DNA from: Lachnospiraceae bacterium A4
GTDB lineage: Bacteria; Bacillota; Clostridia; Lachnospirales; Lachnospiraceae
DNA: 64,000 bases
Assembly: GCA_000403215.2 (NCBI GenBank)
Contig: KE159536.1
Location: 43,295-107,294, forward strand
Reading direction: 5' to 3'
The notes beneath the pieces are model-generated. The model was not told the DNA's origin. It ran no database searches and saw nothing but the letters and a program-made list of their open reading frames with translations. Each line of letters opens with the position of its first letter. Position 1 is the stretch's first letter. Below, piece after piece: positions 1 through 7,974 of this stretch. The position numbers were made by a program, and so were the translations under genes.

Positions 1-383
1 TTCAGCGGAATTGAGAGTTTTTATTGATATAAAATAAGTATATAGGATTTGAAAAAAAGTGTAAATAAGATAGAGGGGATGTTTTGCGCATTTTTTCAGA
101 TGTGGACAACTGAAAAGAAAAAAAGCTGTGAAGGCGGCAGGATGTCCAGATTCCGAACAGACTGACAGCAAGTTCATAATAAATGATGTCGTTTGGAAGC
201 CTTCGTGAAACAACCCTGCCATTGAATCATTGCCTATAGCGTTACAAATGATCATCTGATATACTGAGTATAGACCAGACATTTGGCAGATGCAATCGAA
301 GCGTGTTTTAGGGGATTCTAATGATGGTTGAAGCGTAGTATCATAAAAAGTTATAGGAGAAAAAATAGAAAGGAACAAATCTT
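1..383. other. Gene-free leader region
   Basis: AT-rich sequence in which I see no supported gene, RNA or clear terminator. The only functional element recognised is the ribosome binding site AAAGGA about 9 bases before the first gene. It may contain remnants of an older gene, but nothing identifiable. Confidence 0.5.
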
Positions 384-983
384 ATGAACATCGCACAAGA
401 ATACATACAAGGCTTGAAAAAAGCATATCACGACAATGAAATTGGGGAGGAGTGGGACGCGTTTGCAGCCGTCATGCATGGTGCAGACAAGATCGACCTT
501 GAAGCACTGCAAAAATTATACCCCGATATCCCCGAAAGCCTGATTCAGCTTTTAAATATAGTGGACGGGACCTATTGGCGGGAATATGACGGAGAAAAGT
601 ATGGAATCTATTTTCTTGGTTCGGATATCGAAGAATATCCATATTATCTCTTGTCTGCCCGGGAAATGACAGACAAAGAGGACGCGGACTGGCTAAAAGA
701 TTATATTAACAGAAACTATGCAGAAGAAGTCGAAGTAGATGAAAAAATTATAGAGGACGCGGATCAGATGTGCTGGCTGCACTTTTCTGACTGCATGAAT
801 AATGGCGGCACATCGCAGTTGTTTATAGACTTTTCACCCGCGCCCGAGGGCAGAAAAGGGCAGATTGTCCGATACCTGCACGACCCGGATGAACTTGTCG
901 TGATTGCAGAGAGTTTTGACGCGTATCTGCAAATGCTCATGGAGGACGAATACAATTTTATACAAAATGAAGATTGGATCTGA
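384..983 (+). CDS. SMI1/KNR4 (SUKH) family protein
   Basis: A 199-residue cytosolic protein of the SMI1/KNR4 (SUKH) type. Residues about 45-100 have the typical pattern: 'LYPDIPESLIQLLNIVDG' followed by a Trp/Tyr-rich stretch. The C-terminal 'DELVVIAESFDAYLQML' helix is the usual end of the fold. In bacteria, SUKH proteins are best known as immunity proteins against polymorphic toxins or as stand-alone paralogues of such proteins. No toxin gene is visible nearby, so its partner, if any, is unknown. It starts at ATG behind an AAAGGA site, has no signal peptide or membrane segment, and is very acidic. It is followed after 66 bases by the Fe-S protein gene, possibly on the same transcript. The family call is fairly safe; the role is inference. 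Confidence 0.75.
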   Translation: MNIAQEYIQGLKKAYHDNEIGEEWDAFAAVMHGADKIDLEALQKLYPDIPESLIQLLNIVDGTYWREYDGEKYGIYFLGSDIEEYPYYLLSAREMTDKEDADWLKDYINRNYAEEVEVDEKIIEDADQMCWLHFSDCMNNGGTSQLFIDFSPAPEGRKGQIVRYLHDPDELVVIAESFDAYLQMLMEDEYNFIQNEDWI

Positions 984-1049
984 GGCAGACAACACATGAA
1001 ACATGTGTTGAAAGACGCAAGATGTATTGATAGGTGAGGCGGGGGATTT

Positions 1050-1703
1050 ATGGTTGAAAAGCACATTCGCAGCATATTTTTAGAATATCCTGAAGTGATT
1101 TATGGATTTACAGATATTGCGTACAGCGCATATGCCGGCGCGTATCAATCAGCTTTGGTATATGCCGTTCCTTATGGGGAACTGCTGACAATCGAAACCT
1201 ATACAGAAGAAAAATTTGAAAAGGGCATACAGGATGCCAAAAAAGTAGTGGAGAAAATAGGAGCACAGTTGATACAGGTGCTTGATGAATATCATGTAAA
1301 ATATGATATTCCGCCTGTGGCGCAAAGCAATGAGGCAGACTTGGAAGCCCCCTTTTCCTTTAAGTTTGCGGCAGTGAATGCCGGCTTAGGCTGGATTGGG
1401 AAAAATGATGTCATTATCACAGAAAAATATGGGCCGCGGGTAAGGCTGTCTGCAATCTTAATCAATGAGCAGTTTGAGTATGGGAACAAAATCTTAATGA
1501 GCAATTGTCCAGAAAATTGTAAAAAGTGTGTTGAGGTTTGTCCATATCATGCACTGCATGGTGTGCAGTGGAATATAGATGCATTCCGAAGTGAAATAAT
1601 AGATTATAGGTTGTGCAACGAAAAGAGAAGCATTTATTTGAAAACACATGGAAGAAAAAATGCCTGTGGGCTTTGTATGGCTGTCTGCCCGTTTGGAACG
1701 TGA
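1050..1703 (+). CDS. QueG-like 4Fe-4S double-cluster protein
   Basis: A 217-residue iron-sulfur protein resembling the short Firmicutes relatives of epoxyqueuosine reductase (QueG), which carries out the last step of queuosine synthesis in tRNA. The N-terminal half holds the conserved 'FKFAAVNAGLGWIGKN' segment and 'YGPRVRLSAIL', typical of the QueG catalytic region. The C-terminal 60 residues carry two cluster motifs, CPENCKKCVEVCP and CGLCMAVCP, plus an extra Cys in 'RLCNEKRS', enough for two [4Fe-4S] clusters. It is clearly shorter than classical QueG (over 300 residues) and ends right after the second motif, so it lacks the C-terminal HEAT-like part. It may therefore act on another substrate. 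The start follows a GGGGGAT site. It is followed closely by bcp, suggesting a redox-related transcription unit. Confidence 0.75.
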   Translation: MVEKHIRSIFLEYPEVIYGFTDIAYSAYAGAYQSALVYAVPYGELLTIETYTEEKFEKGIQDAKKVVEKIGAQLIQVLDEYHVKYDIPPVAQSNEADLEAPFSFKFAAVNAGLGWIGKNDVIITEKYGPRVRLSAILINEQFEYGNKILMSNCPENCKKCVEVCPYHALHGVQWNIDAFRSEIIDYRLCNEKRSIYLKTHGRKNACGLCMAVCPFGT

Positions 1704-1754
1704 TGGCAGTTAAGAAAAAAACACGCAATTTTTATCGAAAGGAGAATTTAGAAT

Positions 1755-2207
1755 ATGTTACAGACAGGGACGAAAGCACCAAATTTTTCACTCTCAGACC
1801 AGAATGGACAAGTACACACGCTGGAGGAATACAAAGGAAAAAAAGTAATCCTGTATTTTTACCCAAAGGACAACACGCCGGGCTGTACCACGCAGGCATG
1901 TGGATTTGCAGAACTCTATCCACAGTTTCAGGAAAAAGGCGCAGTCATACTTGGCGTGAGCAAGGACAGTGTGGCGTCACACAAGAAATTTGAGGAAAAA
2001 AACAATCTTCCCTTTACGTTATTGTCCGACCCAGATCTTTCTTGCATACAGGCATACGATGTATGGCACGAGAAGAAAAATTATGGGAAGGTCAGCATGG
2101 GGGTGGTGCGGACAACGTACCTTATAGATGAGGAGGGCATGATCGTTCAGGCATACGACAAAGTAAAAACAGCACAAAATCCTGCGCAGATGCTGGCGTG
2201 TATTTGA
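1755..2207 (+). CDS. bcp: Thioredoxin-dependent thiol peroxidase (Bcp/PrxQ)
   Basis: A 150-residue peroxiredoxin of the Bcp/PrxQ class, which reduces hydroperoxides in the cytosol with thioredoxin as electron donor. The hallmark motif TPGCTTQACGF is present at residues 41-51: Cys44 is the peroxidatic Cys and Cys49 the resolving Cys five residues later, as in classical atypical 2-Cys PrxQ. 'LYFYPKDN' and 'LLSDPDLSCIQAYDVW' are also family-typical. The length is as expected. It starts at ATG behind a strong AAAGGAG site, 51 bases after the Fe-S gene. Confidence 0.93.
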   Translation: MLQTGTKAPNFSLSDQNGQVHTLEEYKGKKVILYFYPKDNTPGCTTQACGFAELYPQFQEKGAVILGVSKDSVASHKKFEEKNNLPFTLLSDPDLSCIQAYDVWHEKKNYGKVSMGVVRTTYLIDEEGMIVQAYDKVKTAQNPAQMLACI

Positions 2208-2290
2208 AAACGCAACTGTACTATCTGAGTCAGGAATCCAGAAGAAAAAACCAAATTCATAAAATATAGGAGACGAAAAGGAGAGCAGCG

Positions 2291-3199
2291 ATGAAACTAG
2301 ACAGAATGATAGGAATTTTGTCAATCCTGTTGCAGAAAGAAAAAGTGACAGCCCCCGAACTCGCAGCCAAATTTGAGGTATCGCGCCGCACCATCATCAG
2401 GGATATTGACGCGCTGTGCATGGCGGGGATTCCGATTGTGACAGTGCAGGGGCAAAACGGCGGCATTTCTATTATGGAAAATTATAAAATAGACAAAACG
2501 CTGCTGAGCACATCGGATATGCAGGCAATTTTGGCAGGGCTGCGCAGTCTCGACAGCGTGAGCGGCACCAGTCGCTACGCGCAATTGATGGAGAAATTGT
2601 CTGCTGGGGCATCGAACATGTTATCGGGAGACCACCACATCTTGATAAATCTGTCCTCGCATTACAAGGAAACCCTGTCGCCCAAAATCGAGCTGCTCCA
2701 CGGCGCAATCCGCACTGCACAGACGGTTTCGTTCACCTACTTTGCACCGACAGGAGAATCCAGCCGGGTCATTGAGCCCTATTATCTGATATTTTAGTGG
2801 GCAGGCTGGTATGTGTGGGGCTGGTGTACCCTGCGCCGCGATTTTCGTCTTTTTAAACTCAACCGCATGGTAGCGCTGCGGACCGGGGAACCTTTTAAAA
2901 AGCGGACAGCGCCGCCGCCCGATTTTTCGCAGAAGAATATATATCCTTCTTTATATCAGGTAAAAGCAATTATCCAGCCGCAGTTTCGGTGGCGCCTCGT
3001 AGATGAATTTGGCCCCGAAAGCTTCGTACAGCAGCCTGACGGGAGCTTGCTGTTCACCCACGGTTTTGCAGACAAAAACGCTATCATCTGCTGGCTGGTC
3101 TCCTTTGGCAAGGACGCAGAGCTGATCGAACCTGCTGAGCTTCGGCAGGACATTTTGGCGTTTGCGGAGGCAATACAGCAAAATTATTCACAAACATGA
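2291..3199 (+). pseudogene. YafY-type WYL regulator, split by an in-frame amber codon
   Basis: A DeoR-type winged-helix plus WYL-domain transcriptional regulator (YafY family). The N-terminal HTH runs through 'KVTAPELAAKFEVSRRTIIRDIDAL', followed by 'AGIPIVTVQGQNGGISI'. The WYL region contains 'RVIEPYYLIF' and then, in the same frame after a TAG at 2795-2797, 'WAGWYVWGWC...RDFRLFKLNRM' and the C-terminal WYL extension to 3199. Relatives normally have a Lys (AAG) where the TAG stands, so a single A-to-T change explains the break. Without readthrough the product is 168 residues: HTH plus an incomplete WYL domain. WYL domains sense nucleic acids or small ligands, so the truncated protein would bind DNA without normal ligand control. 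The start is ATG behind AAAAGGAG. Confidence 0.85.
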
Positions 3200-3287
3200 C
3201 ATTCAGTTGTCATGTATGACCTGCTAAACTCTGTGTAAGACAAATGAAATCTGCCATGTACAGAGTGCATGACAGACTGTGCAGCTA

Positions 3288-3379
3288 CAACGATGTATAA
3301 GGCAGTACGCATTTGTTTAGAGCATTGTATTGCCGCAACGATGTATAAGGCAGTACACATTTGTTTAGAACATTGTATT
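3288..3379 (+). repeat. Tandem direct repeat, 44-bp unit, 48-bp period
   Basis: Two copies of a 44-bp unit (3288-3331 and 3336-3379) that begins CAACGATGTATAAGG and ends ATTGTATT, with two mismatches. The second copy ends just before the ribosome binding site of the downstream gene, so the repeat makes up the 5' leader or promoter region of that gene. Confidence 0.85.
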
Positions 3380-3398
3380 ATCAAATGAAAGGCAGGTC

Positions 3399-3863
3399 AT
3401 GAGTATGGATTATGAAATTGTAACATTGGAGGAAAAAATTGCGGTCGGCATCGCCGCGCGGACAAACAATGCGTCACCTGAGATGGGGGCAGTCATCGGA
3501 GGATTGTGGAACCGCTTTTACAGTGAGGGCATTTATGCGGCGGTACCAGACAAGAAAAATCAAAAGGCGCTGGGCATTTACACCGAATATGAAGGCGATG
3601 AAAAATCAGAGTACACCGTTATAACCGCCTGTGAGACCAACAGTGTGCCGCAGACAGGAGGGTACACCGTCTGCAAAATCCCCGCAGGACGCTATGCGAA
3701 GTTTGTTGTTCACGGAGATATGGTGCAGGCTGTCGCGGCGGCTTGGCAGGAAATATGTCGGCTGGACTTGCCAAGAACCTTTCAATGTGACTTTGAGGAG
3801 TATCAGGACGACAACATGGAGAATGCGGAGATTCATCTTTACATCGGATTAACATCGGATTAA
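3399..3863 (+). CDS. GyrI-like / AraC effector-binding domain protein
   Basis: A 154-residue stand-alone effector-binding (GyrI-like, Cass2-type) domain with no DNA-binding part. It opens with 'YEIVTLEEKIAVGIAARTNN', the usual first strand, and carries 'ALGIYTEYEGDEKSEYTVITACE' and 'YTVCKIPAGRYAKFVVHGDM' as the duplicated SHS2-like core. Such proteins bind hydrophobic or cationic small molecules and are often encoded next to YafY/WYL or AraC-type regulators, as is the case here with the WYL gene directly upstream. A drug- or stress-sensing role is likely but inferred. The start is ATG behind AAAGGCAGG; an alternative ATG lies two codons on. Confidence 0.8.
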   Translation: MSMDYEIVTLEEKIAVGIAARTNNASPEMGAVIGGLWNRFYSEGIYAAVPDKKNQKALGIYTEYEGDEKSEYTVITACETNSVPQTGGYTVCKIPAGRYAKFVVHGDMVQAVAAAWQEICRLDLPRTFQCDFEEYQDDNMENAEIHLYIGLTSD

Positions 3864-4018
3864 AAAATATTTTTACAATGGATAAACCGCGATACACAAG
3901 CCAGCCGGCAGACCAAACAACACGCCGCCAATGAATACAATACTACAGCGCCAAACTCCGGCGCAGAACAAGCGCCAGACGAAATCTGACAGCAAAGTTC
4001 TGCCGTAGAATTGACAAG

Positions 4019-4056
4019 AAAAAGTATCCCTGTCAGCAATTCCGGGGATACTTTTT
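4019..4056. terminator. Bidirectional rho-independent terminator
   Basis: A perfect 12-bp stem (AAAAAGTATCCC at 4019-4030, complement at 4045-4056) with a 14-base loop. It ends in T5 on the plus strand and A5/T5 on the other. The rest of 3864-4166 shows no gene. Confidence 0.75.
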
Positions 4057-4166
4057 GGTTTCTGATTATATCAAAAAAGTGTTCCGCGAAATTGATAGTT
4101 TCATAAATAAGATGATAGGCAGTCAGAAAATACGCTGGAAGAAACACACCAGATATGGAGGTAAAG

Positions 4167-4559
4167 ATGACAGAGCAGGAAATAAAAATAGTAGTACACC
4201 AAATCAACGACTATTTGAGTGAGCAGTTATGGATGGATTTTGAGATTGCCGAATATTCAAAATATGTTATGAGGATTATTGGCTGTTTGGATTTCTGCGG
4301 GCAGCCTAACCTTGAAATTATTTTACATGATGTATTTTTTGCTTCCGCTGTTTTTGCATGGACAACAGACACGGCCCGCCAAGCCGTAGAACTTATTGAA
4401 GGAGAAGAAGCAAGACAAATTAACATGAAATTTCATGTAGAGCAGGGATACCATCTGATTCGGTTTCAAGCGGAGGATTATCCTGATACCTGTGGGTGTA
4501 TATTTGGGGTAAAAGAGATGGTATTGGAGCTGCCAAGAGTGGCACGAGAGATCAAATGA
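4167..4559 (+). CDS. Conserved hypothetical protein
   Basis: A 130-residue soluble protein I do not recognise. The ATG at 4167 is preferred over an upstream in-frame ATG (4155), because GGAGG at 4157-4161 then serves as ribosome binding site with normal spacing. The sequence is acidic, alternates helices and strands, and has no signal peptide or membrane segment. It stands alone: a terminator precedes it and a convergent hydrolase gene follows. Confidence 0.65.
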   Translation: MTEQEIKIVVHQINDYLSEQLWMDFEIAEYSKYVMRIIGCLDFCGQPNLEIILHDVFFASAVFAWTTDTARQAVELIEGEEARQINMKFHVEQGYHLIRFQAEDYPDTCGCIFGVKEMVLELPRVAREIK

Positions 4560-4654
4560 CAGGAAAAATGAACTTGTTATGGGGCATTTATAATTTTTTA
4601 AGACTTTTGCCCATTCGATTGCATACGGACGCCCGGGGAGTACGCTATTTTGCG

Positions 4655-5476
4655 CTACATTAGAAACTGCATCACACGGCTGTTGAAATCGGGCGCCTCC
4701 TCATAGGCGGCATGGCCGAGTCCTTCGTAGAGATATAATTCACAGTTTCTGATCTGTTCAGCGAGTTCGACTGAGGCGGCTGCACTGACAATTTTGTCGC
4801 AGCTGCCGCCAATGACCAGCGTAGGGCACAAAATGCGGTCTAGCAGCGCATAGGCATTATGGCTGGCGCACGCGTCCGCCTGTGTGAGAAAGCGCCGAAA
4901 ATCCTTTGGCTTTCCGATTTTAGTGAGGATTGGGTAGAGGCGGCGGTATTTTTTCAAATACGCTTCGGAGTAAGATTTTTCGGCAATATCAATCATCAGC
5001 GCTTTGTAATCCCCCTGTCTTGCCAATTCAAGCCAGCCCGAAAGCACATTCTGTACTGTTGCATTTTGGCGCGATAGCGTGACAGCCAGCACAAGCTTGT
5101 CCACAAGTGACGGGTGGCCGATTGCGAGATACTGCGCAATCATACCGCCCTGTGAAACGCCCAGAACTTTTGCGCTGCCAATGCCAAGTGCGTTGAGCGC
5201 AAAGGCAAGGTCATCTGCCATCTCTCTTGTCGTGTATGTTTGATTCAAGTCTTGATACATTTCCAGATTATTTTTGCGGCTGAAAACATAGACCTTATAA
5301 ACTTTTGCGTACATTCTGTAGGTATATGCCATTGCAGCAGCCATTCCTTTTACCGTGGTCAAGCCATCTCCAAGCCCGGGAATCATAACGAGCACCTGCG
5401 TTCCTGTGCCAAACGTCACATAGTCCATCGTGGTATCCGATAAGTTTACCGAGCCGCTTTTTGCATTCCAAAACAT
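4655..5476 (-). CDS. Alpha/beta hydrolase
   Basis: A 273-residue alpha/beta-hydrolase fold enzyme, cytosolic. The nucleophile elbow is GVSQG (residues 106-110, Ser108), the acid is likely Asp227 in 'IGGSCDKIV', and the base is His255 in 'GLGHAAYEE', in canonical order and spacing. The oxyanion-hole region reads 'VMIPGLGDG'. An upstream in-frame extension to 5545 is possible, but the ATG at 5476 follows AAAAGGAG on the minus strand and opens the conserved part. The substrate cannot be told; relatives include small esterases, C-C hydrolases and haloperoxidase-like proteins. Confidence 0.85.
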   Translation of the reverse strand: MFWNAKSGSVNLSDTTMDYVTFGTGTQVLVMIPGLGDGLTTVKGMAAAMAYTYRMYAKVYKVYVFSRKNNLEMYQDLNQTYTTREMADDLAFALNALGIGSAKVLGVSQGGMIAQYLAIGHPSLVDKLVLAVTLSRQNATVQNVLSGWLELARQGDYKALMIDIAEKSYSEAYLKKYRRLYPILTKIGKPKDFRRFLTQADACASHNAYALLDRILCPTLVIGGSCDKIVSAAASVELAEQIRNCELYLYEGLGHAAYEEAPDFNSRVMQFLM

Positions 5477-5719
5477 CGGCGTGTTTCTCCTTTTAAAAGC
5501 GATAATCTTCAAATTCACTCTAGCACAGAATAGCGAGACATGCAAGCATTCGTATCACAGGAAAATAAATGAATCCCTAGCGCGGGGTGATTTTCGTGCA
5601 GTCAAAACAGCAGCAAACGAAAAAGACGAATATAATTGCTATTAATAAATTGCGCTGACAGACGATATATGAAATAGAATGATGAAATGAAACGGATGAA
5701 AGAAAGGGAGTGGGTGCAA

Positions 5720-6325
5720 ATGCAGATTCATTTATCAAATGGTTCCTTACAGTGCAGAAATTTTTCTGGCACAGGCAGTATCGGAGGGATTCCTCTGCCT
5801 GATTTTCATGACGAGTATGTGTACTCTAAAAAGAAAAGCAGCACAAGCGAATCAGCGTACAAACAACAGATTGCAGAACAGGCATATCAGGATTTTGCCA
5901 AAGGACAATTCCAGAATCAGTCGGAAGGCTTTCGCCGCCTGATGAAACGCTATACGTCAGAGGTGTCTCCAGACCGCAAGGGAATTATCAGTTCTGGCTT
6001 AAAGGCTGTTTCAAGAAACAATCAAAAAGTGCTCAAACCGATAGATTTGATACAAACGCTGCTTGAGGGAAAAGTAAAATATCAGAAGCTGCCCTCGGGG
6101 GAGAGTGACTATATTGAATTTTATGATAACAATGGGGAAATGGTAGCAACCTATTCAAATAATGGGTGGACGATGTACACCACAAATGCAGAGGCGGCCA
6201 GACAGACAAAGATGTGTACGATTTATAATGAAGCATGGGGAAATGCCAAGAGAGGCGTTCCAATGACAGGCTCAGAAAACGTACCAACAGAAAGCCCGCA
6301 GGAAGGTTTTGATGTGACAGCGTAA
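5720..6325 (+). CDS. Conserved hypothetical protein
   Basis: A 201-residue protein of no recognised family. The ATG at 5720 is chosen because AAAGGGAG lies about 9 bases upstream, although in-frame ATGs exist at 5687 and 5696. The N-terminal third is Gly/Ser- and Lys-rich ('SKKKSSTSESAYKQQIAEQAYQ') and probably helical. The middle contains 'YTSEVSPDRKGIISSGLKA'. The C-terminal part 'YIEFYDNNGEMVATYSNNGWTMYTT' looks like a small beta sheet. There is no signal peptide. Two hairpins follow the stop, so it is probably a single-gene transcript. Confidence 0.6.
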   Translation: MQIHLSNGSLQCRNFSGTGSIGGIPLPDFHDEYVYSKKKSSTSESAYKQQIAEQAYQDFAKGQFQNQSEGFRRLMKRYTSEVSPDRKGIISSGLKAVSRNNQKVLKPIDLIQTLLEGKVKYQKLPSGESDYIEFYDNNGEMVATYSNNGWTMYTTNAEAARQTKMCTIYNEAWGNAKRGVPMTGSENVPTESPQEGFDVTA

Positions 6326-6350
6326 TATTTTGATAAACGAGGTACCGTTC

Positions 6351-6404
6351 GTGTGAGAAGTACGATGTCTCACACTGAGAAATGCCTGAAATACGGCATT
6401 TCTC
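6351..6404. terminator. Pair of tandem hairpins between convergent genes
   Basis: Two adjacent perfect stems: GTGTGAGA/TCTCACAC (6351-6358 with 6368-6375) and GAGAAATGCC/GGCATTTCTC (6377-6386 with 6395-6404). Their position between two convergent genes suggests a transcription barrier, although neither is followed by a T-run. Confidence 0.5.
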
Positions 6405-6425
6405 ATCTGGATATGAGTCACGGCA

Positions 6426-6905
6426 TTAAATTTCCTTGTTGATCGCCTGTAAATTTATCATAGCTATTATTTGGTTCTGCATATCCTCAACGGTTTCTAT
6501 CCTAATTCTGCCTATATTTTTTCTTGTCACTTCAAAATCTATATCGGGAAACAATCTCTCACAAAAACTATTTGTTTCAGGAGATGCCCCCATTAAAGCT
6601 GTTACAAGCAAATTCGTGTCAAATTGTTCTAACACTTCTTTCAATTCCTTTTCAGAAATTGTTGAAATCTGCTCAAAATCAGTTATCCGCTGTTGCTGTA
6701 TCTTTGGTTCTAATATGTCATTTATCGTGATGCCATATAATTTAGAAATTCTCAATAAAACTTCTAAGTCGGGAATAGTCGTTCCTGTTTCCCATTTTGA
6801 TACTGCCTGCCTTGATAGACCTAATTCTTTTGATAGATCATCTTGTGTGTAGTTATGACTTTTACGCAAAAACTGTAAGTATTTCGATATAATATTTATA
6901 TTCAT
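6426..6905 (-). CDS. XRE-family helix-turn-helix regulator
   Basis: A 159-residue DNA-binding protein. Residues about 1-60 form a Cro/C1-type HTH: 'LRKSHNYTQDDLSKELGLSR' followed by 'QAVSKWETGTTIPDLEVL'. The remaining 95 residues form an acidic helical tail without recognised domain. The ATG at 6905 has AAGGAAGGTGA at good spacing; an upstream in-frame ATG lacks a site. The gene is divergent from the DUF4869 gene, with a 300-base intergenic region between them that it may regulate. That link is inference from position only. Confidence 0.85.
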   Translation of the reverse strand: MNINIISKYLQFLRKSHNYTQDDLSKELGLSRQAVSKWETGTTIPDLEVLLRISKLYGITINDILEPKIQQQRITDFEQISTISEKELKEVLEQFDTNLLVTALMGASPETNSFCERLFPDIDFEVTRKNIGRIRIETVEDMQNQIIAMINLQAINKEI

Positions 6906-7078
6906 AAAAATCACCTTCCTTATTGCCATTATAAGGTATATGATAATAAGAATAAAGAATTTGCTAAGTGCTAAAAAGCAAATGACAGTTGCGCATTATT
7001 TTGTTGCCTGTCTTGCTGTCTTTGCCCGCGTGTGATATAGATTGATTGGTTTCGTGACGCATAATCAATTCCCTCCTT

Positions 7079-7206
7079 CCCGCCAGTACCGCATAAATGC
7101 GATGCTGTGGCGCGTTTGTATTTATTTTGAGCTAACTCCGTTTACGAAGGAGTATTTCTTTGATATGATAGATATGATAAAAGTGAATTATTGAAGGAGT
7201 CAATCA
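7079..7206 (+). repeat. Duplicated promoter segment, copy 1
   Basis: About 125 bp nearly identical to 13441-13566, with roughly 8 substitutions and one short indel by eye. Both copies lie directly upstream of a plus-strand gene (DUF4869 here, DUF1963 there) and end just before its ribosome binding site. The two direct repeats bracket the DUF4869/ATPase genes and the whole reverse-strand exporter module. Confidence 0.85.
7127..7158 (+). promoter_or_regulatory. Possible MerR-type promoter/operator (copy 1)
   Basis: TTGAGC (7127-7132) and TATTTC (7153-7158) are 20 bases apart, longer than normal. The spacer holds the dyad ACTCC-N9-GGAGT. A 19-20 base spacer filled by a dyad is the hallmark of MerR-family controlled promoters. 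No MerR gene is in the window, so this remains a proposal. Confidence 0.35.
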
Positions 7207-7207
7207 G

Positions 7208-7657
7208 ATGGTAAAAGTATATTTTGAATTAAATGATAAGGATATTATTTCCACCTCAAAATATTTTAATAATTCTTATACAGAGGCATGGCTCGATGAT
7301 TGGGCGAAGAGAGTGATTCGGGAGATTGACAGCTCGGAGCTGGTCTCAGAGGGATTGGTACAAAGTCCGGTGTTGGGACCGATTACACTCCGCGAAATCA
7401 GCAGCGGGGCGAAGGCATTGATTACGATGAACGCAGATGACACTGTGATTAGCAATGCCAACAGTTGCGGTGACAACTGTGCGGCGCTGCTGGCAGAGCT
7501 GAGCAGAAAAAAGGATTTTGAAATTTATCTGGCATATCCGATGAATTTTGGCAGCTTAGAGTTTGATATGTACATTGTGCGTGACGGAGCCATTTGTCAC
7601 AATGCCAGAGAATTTGAGAAGGAGTATCTGTTATGGAGACACAGCATGACATTTTAG
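7208..7657 (+). CDS. DUF4869 domain-containing protein
   Basis: A 149-residue cytosolic protein that I assign to DUF4869 from its opening 'MVKVYFELNDKDIISTSKYFNN', the central 'LREISSGAKALITMNAD' and 'SCGDNCAALL'. The function of the family is unknown. In Clostridia it is usually followed by an AAA/ABC-like ATPase gene, and here such a gene overlaps its end by 25 bases, though it is truncated. The start is ATG behind AAGGAG. Its leader is the duplicated 125-bp segment. Confidence 0.75.
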   Translation: MVKVYFELNDKDIISTSKYFNNSYTEAWLDDWAKRVIREIDSSELVSEGLVQSPVLGPITLREISSGAKALITMNADDTVISNANSCGDNCAALLAELSRKKDFEIYLAYPMNFGSLEFDMYIVRDGAICHNAREFEKEYLLWRHSMTF

Positions 7658-7974
7658 TACAGAATAAAAGAGATATTCAGTTTAAAATTACGATCAACAG
7701 GAAGTTTACGCTGATAAGAGGGGATAGTGCGACGGGAAAATCAACTTTATTTCAGATGGTAAGCGATGCAGGGACATCTGTACAGGTTGGGATTCATATA
7801 GCATGTGATGTGCCAGTGGTCGCTTTGCATGAAACAGGATATAAGTATGAGCTGAGCAATGTAAAAGGGAGAACACATAGGAACTCCCCTTTTCTGAATG
7901 GTAGTGCGGGGCGACAGCGCTTTAGTCTGTCGCTCTTAATCGTTCTACAACACTTTGCTTTTCCAAATTCTTGA
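7633..7974 (+). pseudogene. Truncated ATPase, partner of DUF4869
   Basis: The reading frame starts with ATG at 7633 inside the DUF4869 gene. It gives about 80 residues of a P-loop ATPase N-terminus: 'FTLIRGDSATGKSTLFQMV' is a Walker A motif (GDSATGKST) after a typical first strand. Beyond about 7875 the frame runs into sequence antisense to the permease gene and stops at 7974, so Walker B, signature and everything downstream are missing. The exporter module that follows on the other strand probably replaced the 3' two thirds. The remaining protein should be inactive as an ATPase. Confidence 0.7.

Noticed and set aside
2813-3199. Independent gene starting at ATG 2813
   Set aside because: It has no ribosome binding site and continues the WYL domain in the same frame; it is the back half of the broken regulator.
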